This document shows positions 53,459-61,504 of a stretch of 64,000 bases of DNA, one piece after another. The notes under the pieces were generated by a model. It worked only from the letters and a program-made list of their open reading frames with translations. It made no database searches and had not been told where the DNA came from. Source of the DNA: JANJTB01 sp032027125 (GTDB lineage Bacteria > Bacteroidota > Ignavibacteria > Kapaibacteriales > UBA2268); the NCBI GenBank assembly GCA_032027125.1, contig JAVSMQ010000001.1, forward strand, positions 380,169 to 444,168, in the 5' to 3' direction. Position 1 is the first letter of the stretch, and every line of letters starts with the position of its first letter. A program made the position numbers and the translations under genes.

Positions 53459-56400
53459 TCATTTTTTGATAAACATTTTGGTTTGGCTGCCGGCTTTAAT
53501 GAAATAAACTCCTGCAGCAAATTCTTTTACGGAAAGCACAGAATCGCCGCCGCCGAACCGCAAAAGCTCCCTGCCGTAAATATCGCACAATACCGGTTCG
53601 GGTGCAGAATCATTACAGCGGACATTTATTATATCACCTGCCGGATTGGGATATACAGTAAGCATACCGTAATCTTCTGCCGGGAATGCTATGGATGATG
53701 GCTTGTCGGTTTTGAATCTCACTACATCGCTCCAGCGGCTGTAATTTGTATCATTATAAGTTTTGACTCTGCAAAAATATTCGGTATCTTCAGCGAGTGA
53801 ATAATTATAATATAAATTATCAAAATCACTTTTTTCATCTGCAATAATATTAAATTCCGAATCGGAAGCAATCTGAATATGATAAAGATAAAAATCATTT
53901 TCGAGCTGCCACGAAACTGCACCTGTAACCGGAATTTTTTCAGATTCATTCAGCGGAGAGGTTATTACGGGCGGCTCTAATTCCGTAACGAAATTAAGAG
54001 GGACAGACCAGGCGCTTTTTGAAGAATCGTTTGCTGCCGATACACGGAGATAATATAAAGTTCCGTAATCAAGGTCAGTATATTTTAATTTAGTTTCATG
54101 AATACTCGACTGTTTAAAAAATACCGTACTGAAATTCAACATATTCGAAAGAGATAACTGATAATGATTTGCACCTTTAACACTTTCCCAACTTATCTCG
54201 CCTGAGACAGGGACAGCAGACATACCGCTAATATGACTGGTAATTTTTGGAATATCCAGTTGAACCGGAGTAATTGTTGTAAACGACCATACATCCGACC
54301 AGTCGCTGATTTCACCGTTTCTTACAAATCTGACTCTCCAGAAATAAGTAGTATTCAATTCAAGGTCAGTATAATTGAAAAAGTTGTCATTAAAAATGTT
54401 CTTATCAATTATTGGTGAACCGATTTCACTATCCACAGCCAACTGCAAAGTATAATATTCAATTTCCGGTGTTTTATCCCACTGAAGCCTGCCGTTGACG
54501 GGGATTTGTAATTCATCATTACCGGGAGCGAGCAGACGGAATGCTTTATCCGGCGATATGACATTGAAATCCCAAATTACAGACCACCCACTGCTATCGT
54601 ACAAACTGTATGCTTTAACTCTCCAGTAATATCTTTTATTCTCTGTTAATCCTTTGCAAGTGAATTCAGGAACAGTTAAATTCTGCAAATCAACTTTGTT
54701 GTTAACAAATTCTTTTGATAACGATACTTGAAGACTGTATCTGACTGCATTTACTTTCTTACTCCAAGACATAATTACATCCGAAAGACTTTCCAAGCCT
54801 TTTTGAGGACTTAAAAGTTTAGGCGGAGTCAATTCAAAACCTTTTCCGGTTTTAAAGGAATATATCTCAGACCAGGGACTTTCGGCATTTTTATCATAGA
54901 CCATTACTTTCCAATAATAATTGGTAAATGGTTCGAGTTCGGTAAACTTAAAGAAATTGACAGAAATTCCTGATGAATCAACAATCATTATATCAAAATT
55001 GTAATCTTTTGAAACCATGAGACGATAAAGCATTGCGGAACCTTTTTCTTTCCAACTTAATTTAGCATCAACATTTATATCGGATTTATTTGCCTCCGGT
55101 GATAAAAGAATTACAGGAGAATACTGTGATGAAAAACTCCAAACATTCGACCAACGGCTTGAATCAGTACTCCTTAAAGCTTTGACACGCCAGAAATATT
55201 TTTTATCAAATTCGAGATTACTTATTTCAATCTGATTATTATTGACTTTTTCAATTTGAATCAGGTTTTCTGAAAATGAAGGATTTTCAGAAATTTCAAA
55301 ATGATAGAACTCTGCACCATAAACATAAGACCATAAAAATTCCTGTTTTTCGGGAATATTAAATGCAGAATCAACCGGCGAAGTAAGGTTTGGTTCAGCT
55401 ATTACAGTAGTAAAATTATACACTTCCGACCATTTACTTGAATCAGCATCCTTGAATGCTCTTATCCTCCAAAAATATTTAATATTATTACCAACACCAG
55501 TAAGTTCTAATTGATTTAATTTAATACTTTTTGTATTCAATGACAGTGTATTAAAACTAATATTAAAAGATGTTTGAACATGATAACTATCAGCACCATC
55601 CACGGGACTCCATCTCAAAGTATCTTTCAATTTCAAACCTACCATATTGTTTGATGGATAAGTTAAAACAGGAGCCGCTATATTTGTATTAAAGAAATTT
55701 GCTGCCGACCAGTTTGAAGTGTCTTTGTCGTTAAATGCCCTTACTCTCCAGAAATATATTTTATTATGGTTCAGACCGGAAAAGTTATACTTTTCTAATC
55801 CTGTAACGCTCGCATTAATCAAAGGCTGACTGAATGATGAATTTTTATCAAACTGTATCTGATACCTGACAGCACCTACAACATTACTCCATGTTACAGT
55901 TCCTTCAACCTGTATAACTGAATTATTTAAGGGTGTTAACAGTTCGGGTTTTTCAAGTTTTGCATTTCCTATCACAAATTCACCAAATCCTGTGAAAGGA
56001 GCACTGATGACTCCTTTAGAAGAATTATATGATGTTGTAAGTTGTGAAAAAGAGCCGGTTGCTTCTTTATTTCGTTTATAAATAATTACTTTACCCGGGT
56101 CAGATATATCAGATAAACCGGCTGTATTAATTTGTATATTACCCGAAATTTCAAAATTATTTCCATCAGGAGTAAAAGTCCATCTGTAAGGTAAAATTGA
56201 TGTAAACGTTGAATCAAGATAATGAGCAGTATGAGGAGAATAATTATGTTTTTGAACATAAGTCTGACTTGAACTGCTGAAAGAATTTATTGCAATATTA
56301 ACACCGGTATTGTTAAATGAATCATTATAGTTATAATCACCGGTACCCGTGATGTATTTTGCCACATAAACAGAACCTACCATAAGTTTTTGTGCCCTGT

Positions 56401-57454
56401 ACATTGGAATATTTTCGTTAAGTGTTAATTCCAAAGCAATTGACATATCCGGTTTGACTTCTGTAATCATTCCTCTTGACCAGCATATAAGAGTGTTTCC
56501 GTTTGGCAGTCTATAGGCGCTTCCCATCGCACTACTGAAAATATCCGGAGAATTCCTGTACTCCCATACTTTAGTAACTGATTTATCCATATAATTAATA
56601 CTATATTCGACAGCTCTTGAATAGGGTGAATTTTTTTGATTGCCGTTATCAAAGAGCAGGATGTTACCGTTTTCTAAAAAACCTGTAGTATGCTGATGTG
56701 AAAAACCTGTAAAACCACCAATTGCATCATTTGAAAAAGTAAATTGATTATTTTTACATGAACTACCTCCCATTCTCCATATAAAATTTCCGGTAGATTT
56801 ATCTATAAGTGAAATTTCGTCAAAATGCCTGAAAGACACAAGTAAATTACCATTTGCATCAACATCCATCGAATTGATATGAGAAAAATCAATTTCGGGC
56901 AGGGTAAGATCAAAATCATTGGTAATGTCAGTTATTGCAAAATGGTCTAGAGCTTTCCATTCCCAATAAATTACACCATTCCTGTCAGTTTCAACCAGAA
57001 CATTACTTAAGATAGTTGCGTCAGTTTTACCACCCACCACAATTTCACTCAAATCCATAGTTACTGACTCTATACAAAGCATTAAATAATGTCCGTTTGA
57101 TAATGATATGAAATCATGATAATCAAGGACATAAGATGTAGAATTATTTATACTATCTACTAAGTTCATCTCCTTGTCGTATAAATAATATAAATTGTAG
57201 TGCCACTGAGCAATTAAACCGTTTTTCAATTGCCAAAAATAATGGGAACCCATATTTACCTGTTTCTCATTTACAAAATATCCGTAATTGTCAACCTCAC
57301 TAAATCCAGGCTTAATGGGCCAGTCAAATCTCAAATATCCCGGAGCCGGATTATTCAAAGTAGTCACAGTAAACTGATATTGTTCCTGAGCTTTCAGGTG
57401 ATATGTTAAAAATAGTATATAGAAGGTTATAAAATAAAGTAAGAGTTTTTTCAT
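53459..57454 (-). CDS. Arylsulfotransferase-like protein with eight FnIII-like modules and T9SS tail
   Basis: A 1331-residue secreted protein. Signal peptide about 1-22. The N-terminal domain (25-480) has the ASST-like propeller pattern: TTLNNPAPGYLRFDWP, FSHINSMDVDANGNLLVSFR, STGNFIWRMGG, FSHQHTTGFLENGNILLFDN, SRAVEYSI, GSAYRLPNGNTLICW. ASST enzymes move sulfate between phenols; the conserved His residues here are candidates only. Then eight FnIII-like modules of about 95 residues (each with YFWRVRA and SxWS) from about 500 to 1250, and a T9SS tail (LTVYPNPAGDIINV ... AGVYFIKAG). Seven bases behind its paralogue; last of three. Confidence 0.85.
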   Translation of the reverse strand: MKKLLLYFITFYILFLTYHLKAQEQYQFTVTTLNNPAPGYLRFDWPIKPGFSEVDNYGYFVNEKQVNMGSHYFWQLKNGLIAQWHYNLYYLYDKEMNLVDSINNSTSYVLDYHDFISLSNGHYLMLCIESVTMDLSEIVVGGKTDATILSNVLVETDRNGVIYWEWKALDHFAITDITNDFDLTLPEIDFSHINSMDVDANGNLLVSFRHFDEISLIDKSTGNFIWRMGGSSCKNNQFTFSNDAIGGFTGFSHQHTTGFLENGNILLFDNGNQKNSPYSRAVEYSINYMDKSVTKVWEYRNSPDIFSSAMGSAYRLPNGNTLICWSRGMITEVKPDMSIALELTLNENIPMYRAQKLMVGSVYVAKYITGTGDYNYNDSFNNTGVNIAINSFSSSSQTYVQKHNYSPHTAHYLDSTFTSILPYRWTFTPDGNNFEISGNIQINTAGLSDISDPGKVIIYKRNKEATGSFSQLTTSYNSSKGVISAPFTGFGEFVIGNAKLEKPELLTPLNNSVIQVEGTVTWSNVVGAVRYQIQFDKNSSFSQPLINASVTGLEKYNFSGLNHNKIYFWRVRAFNDKDTSNWSAANFFNTNIAAPVLTYPSNNMVGLKLKDTLRWSPVDGADSYHVQTSFNISFNTLSLNTKSIKLNQLELTGVGNNIKYFWRIRAFKDADSSKWSEVYNFTTVIAEPNLTSPVDSAFNIPEKQEFLWSYVYGAEFYHFEISENPSFSENLIQIEKVNNNQIEISNLEFDKKYFWRVKALRSTDSSRWSNVWSFSSQYSPVILLSPEANKSDINVDAKLSWKEKGSAMLYRLMVSKDYNFDIMIVDSSGISVNFFKFTELEPFTNYYWKVMVYDKNAESPWSEIYSFKTGKGFELTPPKLLSPQKGLESLSDVIMSWSKKVNAVRYSLQVSLSKEFVNNKVDLQNLTVPEFTCKGLTENKRYYWRVKAYSLYDSSGWSVIWDFNVISPDKAFRLLAPGNDELQIPVNGRLQWDKTPEIEYYTLQLAVDSEIGSPIIDKNIFNDNFFNYTDLELNTTYFWRVRFVRNGEISDWSDVWSFTTITPVQLDIPKITSHISGMSAVPVSGEISWESVKGANHYQLSLSNMLNFSTVFFKQSSIHETKLKYTDLDYGTLYYLRVSAANDSSKSAWSVPLNFVTELEPPVITSPLNESEKIPVTGAVSWQLENDFYLYHIQIASDSEFNIIADEKSDFDNLYYNYSLAEDTEYFCRVKTYNDTNYSRWSDVVRFKTDKPSSIAFPAEDYGMLTVYPNPAGDIINVRCNDSAPEPVLCDIYGRELLRFGGGDSVLSVKEFAAGVYFIKAGSQTKMFIKK

Positions 57455-57461
57455 AAATTTC

Positions 57462-60400
57462 CTATCTGTTTATGATAAGCTTACCTGAGTCTGACTTCAT
57501 ACCTATAGTAAGTCTATAGAAATACACACCGTCCGGTAAGTTATCATTCATCCATACATAATTGTTACTGCCCGATTCTACATAAAAGGAAAATACGTTG
57601 ATTCCTGATTTACCTGCTATGTCGTAAATAGTTAATTCAGCAAATCCGCCTGTATCAGTTGAAAATTCAAAAGTTGTTGACAGGTTTACAGGATTAGGAT
57701 AATTTTTGATAGAAATACCGGAATTATTTTCTAATATTTCACCAATCGAAGTTGCTTTATCTGTTTTAAATTTAACGACATCACTCCAAGGGCTGTAGTT
57801 GGAGTCATTATAGGTTTTGACCCTGCAAAAATATTCGGTATCTTCCAATAATTCAAAACCGAAAGTTAATTCATCAATACTTTCTTTCTCAGCTATAATA
57901 TTATTAAATCCTGCATCAGTCGAAATTTGAATATGATATTGATATAAATCCTGATTTAAGCTCCAGATAATATTTCCGTCTTTTTTTACTTTGACAGAAT
58001 TATTTTCCGGATATGTTATCGTAGGAGGTTCCAGTTCTGTCAGGAAACTTACAGGCTGAGACCAATTACTTTTAGCATCATTATTATAAGCAGCTACACG
58101 AAGATAATATACCGTTCCGTAGTCAAGTTCACTGTATTGTAGTTTTGTTTCTTTAATATTTGAGTGTTTAAAGTAAATTGTACTAAAATTACTTTGATTT
58201 GATAAAGAAAGCTGATAATCGGCTGCATCTTTAACCGACTCCCATGATATTTCACCTGATACAGGTACTGCAATCATGTTATCAGCAGGATTTGTCAGTT
58301 TAGGAATATCAAGAACTTTCGGAGTTTTGGTTGTGAAAGACCAGACGGATGACCAATCACTTAATTCACTGTTTCTAACAAATCTTACTCTCCAATAATA
58401 CGTAAAGTTCATTTCAAGGTCAGTATATTGATGAGCATTATTGAAATAAACAGGAATTTCATTTACTGATTCGGCAAAGTCTTGAGTAGGAGCTATTTGT
58501 AAAATATAATAATCAATCTCGGAAATACTGCTCCATTCAAAAGTTCCGTTTACAGGTATTTGTAAAGCGTCATTTCCCGGAGAAATAAGTGTAACAACCT
58601 TATTAGGATTAACAACTGTAAAATTCCAAATATCCGACCAGGCACTGCTGTCATATATGCTATATGCTTTAACTCTCCAAAAATATTTTGTATTTTCTTC
58701 AAGCCCGGAATACTTAAAATCAGTTCCGGGTAAAGCAGATACATTAAATTCAAAAGAACGAAAATCACTGTATTTTGAAATTTGAACTCTGTAAGTTGCA
58801 GCACTGTTCTTTTTACTCCAATGCAGTGAACCGTCAGCAATGGTTTCCGAATTCATTAAAGGTGAAATCAGTTTCGGACCTGTCATTTGAAATCCTTTGC
58901 CTGTGACAAATAAAAATGTTTCTGACCAAGCACTTTCGATTTCATTTTTGTAAGCTTTTACTTTCCAATAATACTTTGCATTTGGCATAAGCTCGGTAAA
59001 TTTATAAAAAAGGTCAGAAACATCAGTAATATCAAGGAACAATTCACTAAAATCAAACTCGCGGGATACCTGCAGTTTGAATTTACAATTACTTATTTCA
59101 GAGGTCCATGTTAATTTAACATCAACAGGAACATTGATTACATTATTATGCGGTTCGGTAAGAATCGGAGGTGCGAGCAAAGTATGAAAATTCCATATTT
59201 CAGACCAGTCGCTGGAATCGGAAGAACGAATTGCTTTGATACGCCAGTAATATTTTTTGTCAAGCTCTAAACTGCCGATGATTAATTTTTGTTCAGTAAT
59301 TTTAGCAAGATTGATTTTAAAATTTTGAAAGTTGACGTCTTCAGATATTTGAATCGAGTATGATTCGGCACCTGTTACAGAAGACCATTGAAATTCAAAT
59401 GCTTCAGGGATGTTAATTGAATTAAATGCCGGAATTAATGGATAAGGTGTAGCAATGACAGTTCTAAAATTAAAATTTTCCGACCATTTGCTGGAATCAT
59501 TACCTTTAAATGCTCTGACTCTCCAATAATATTTAACATCATTTAATAAACTATTAAGTATAAATGTAGATTGTTGTATATTAGCTGTATTTTTGACAGG
59601 ATTAGCAAAATCAGGACTTAATGCAATTTGCACTTGATAACGGTCGGCACCGTCAACCAAATTCCATCTGAGAGTGTCATTGAGCCTAAGTCCGACAAAA
59701 TTATTAGTCGGATAGACGAGAACCGGAGCATTGACATTGGTATTAAAAGTCAGGATATCAGACCATGCGGATGTATCCTTGCTGTTCAATGCTCTTACTT
59801 TCCAGTAATATTTCGAATTGAAATTTAGTGATGAAAAGTCATATTTGACTAATCCAATTACGGTTTTATTAATTACAGGTTGACTAAAGGATGAATTAAT
59901 ATCAAATTGAATCTGATAACTGACAGCACCAATCACTTTTTTCCAGGTTACCGTACCTTCATTTGATGCAAAAGCATTATTTGGAGGTGACAACAATTGA
60001 GGTTTTGTTAATTGGGAATATCCAAGAACAAATTCTCCAAAACCTGAAAACTGAGCAACTATTTCTCCTGTTGAAGAATTATATGATGAGGGAATTTCAG
60101 AAAAATATCCGAAAGCTTCTGTATTCCGTTTATATACACTTATCTTCGCAGGATTATTCACACCGGAAAGACCTGCCGGATTCAATTTGAATAAACCTGC
60201 AATATTGTCTGTACTGCCGTCGGGAGTAAATACCCATCTATATGGCAGTATTGATGAAAATGTAGAATCTGCAAAATTACCGTGATGCGGAGGATAATTA
60301 TGTTTTTGAAGGTGAGTAAGTCCGTTATTGTTCCCTGAGGAAACAGTTATGTTAACCCCGGTCCCGCTATAGTTATATTCACCGGGATTTGTTATAGTTC

Positions 60401-61496
60401 TGGAATCATAGCTCAGACCTATAGTAACCTTTTGTGCTCTGTAAAATGGATATCCTTGGTCTAAAGTCAGCTCCAAGGCAATAGTCTTATTCAATCTTAC
60501 TTCAGTGATTTTTTCTTTAGACCATGCTATCAAAGTATTGCCGTTGGGTAGTCTTTGAGTACTGCCCATGGAACCGTTATAAATATCAGGAGTTGCCCTG
60601 TATTCCCAAACTTTAGTAATTTCATTATTCGTTTGATTAATACTATATTCAACTGCTCTTGAATATTGCGGATTTTTAAGGTTACCGTTATCAAAAAGAA
60701 GTATATTTCCATTATCCAGAAAACGCGCTGTATGCTGATGTGAGAAACCTGTAAATCCCATACTTGCATCATTTACAAAAGTAAATTGATTATTTTTACA
60801 TTTTGTTCCACCGATTCGCCAAATCAGGTTTCCTGTAGATTTATTAATCAGGGAAATTTCATCTAAATGTCTTGTTGATATTAGAATATTTCCATTTGCA
60901 TCCTCATCCATCGAATTGATATGGGCATAATCAATATTTTTTTGAGTTAAATCTACATCAGATGTTGCGTCAGTCACATGAAAATGGTCAAGAGAACTCC
61001 ATTGCCAGTATATTGTACCAGTTCTATCGGTTTCAATAAGAATATTATCTATAACTACAGCATCAGATTTTCCTCCCTGAACTATATCACTAAGATCCAT
61101 TTCAACATTTTTATCACATAGCAATAAATAATGACCGTTTGATAATGATATAAAATCATGGAAATCCAGTGTATAGGTTGTTGGATTTTTTATGCTGTCA
61201 ATCAAATCCATATTTTGATTGTATATGTAAAATTTATTATCAGCCCATTGTGAAATATTACCGTTTTTTAACAACCAGAAATAATCAGAACCGCCTTTTG
61301 TTGATTTGTTATTTACAAAATATCCATAATTATCAAGTACAGAAAATCCGGTTTTGATAGGCCAGTCAAATCTTAAATATCCCGGTGCAGGATTATCCAA
61401 TGTAGTAACACTTAGCCTGTAAGATTCCTGAGATTTTAAATCAGAAATAATCAAAGATATTAAAACTATAAAAATTATTATTATTAATCTTTTCAT
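57462..61496 (-). CDS. Arylsulfotransferase-like protein, paralogue with eight FnIII-like modules and T9SS tail
   Basis: A 1344-residue paralogue of the next gene, matching it module by module: signal peptide (about 1-22), ASST-like domain (YLRFDWPIKTGFSVLDNYGYF, YAHINSMDEDANGNILISTR, STGNLIWRIGG, FSHQHTARFLDNGNILLFDN), eight FnIII-like modules (WRVRAFKGNDSSKWSE and similar), T9SS tail (IKNYPNPVNLSTTFEF ... DGVYFYRLTIG ... GKLIINR). The tail differs from that of its neighbour more than the body does. Eight bases separate it from the upstream gene, so all three share a transcript. Surface-exposed; a catalytic or binding role is uncertain. Confidence 0.85.
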   Translation of the reverse strand: MKRLIIIIFIVLISLIISDLKSQESYRLSVTTLDNPAPGYLRFDWPIKTGFSVLDNYGYFVNNKSTKGGSDYFWLLKNGNISQWADNKFYIYNQNMDLIDSIKNPTTYTLDFHDFISLSNGHYLLLCDKNVEMDLSDIVQGGKSDAVVIDNILIETDRTGTIYWQWSSLDHFHVTDATSDVDLTQKNIDYAHINSMDEDANGNILISTRHLDEISLINKSTGNLIWRIGGTKCKNNQFTFVNDASMGFTGFSHQHTARFLDNGNILLFDNGNLKNPQYSRAVEYSINQTNNEITKVWEYRATPDIYNGSMGSTQRLPNGNTLIAWSKEKITEVRLNKTIALELTLDQGYPFYRAQKVTIGLSYDSRTITNPGEYNYSGTGVNITVSSGNNNGLTHLQKHNYPPHHGNFADSTFSSILPYRWVFTPDGSTDNIAGLFKLNPAGLSGVNNPAKISVYKRNTEAFGYFSEIPSSYNSSTGEIVAQFSGFGEFVLGYSQLTKPQLLSPPNNAFASNEGTVTWKKVIGAVSYQIQFDINSSFSQPVINKTVIGLVKYDFSSLNFNSKYYWKVRALNSKDTSAWSDILTFNTNVNAPVLVYPTNNFVGLRLNDTLRWNLVDGADRYQVQIALSPDFANPVKNTANIQQSTFILNSLLNDVKYYWRVRAFKGNDSSKWSENFNFRTVIATPYPLIPAFNSINIPEAFEFQWSSVTGAESYSIQISEDVNFQNFKINLAKITEQKLIIGSLELDKKYYWRIKAIRSSDSSDWSEIWNFHTLLAPPILTEPHNNVINVPVDVKLTWTSEISNCKFKLQVSREFDFSELFLDITDVSDLFYKFTELMPNAKYYWKVKAYKNEIESAWSETFLFVTGKGFQMTGPKLISPLMNSETIADGSLHWSKKNSAATYRVQISKYSDFRSFEFNVSALPGTDFKYSGLEENTKYFWRVKAYSIYDSSAWSDIWNFTVVNPNKVVTLISPGNDALQIPVNGTFEWSSISEIDYYILQIAPTQDFAESVNEIPVYFNNAHQYTDLEMNFTYYWRVRFVRNSELSDWSSVWSFTTKTPKVLDIPKLTNPADNMIAVPVSGEISWESVKDAADYQLSLSNQSNFSTIYFKHSNIKETKLQYSELDYGTVYYLRVAAYNNDAKSNWSQPVSFLTELEPPTITYPENNSVKVKKDGNIIWSLNQDLYQYHIQISTDAGFNNIIAEKESIDELTFGFELLEDTEYFCRVKTYNDSNYSPWSDVVKFKTDKATSIGEILENNSGISIKNYPNPVNLSTTFEFSTDTGGFAELTIYDIAGKSGINVFSFYVESGSNNYVWMNDNLPDGVYFYRLTIGMKSDSGKLIINR

Positions 61497-61504
61497 AACA
61501 TCTC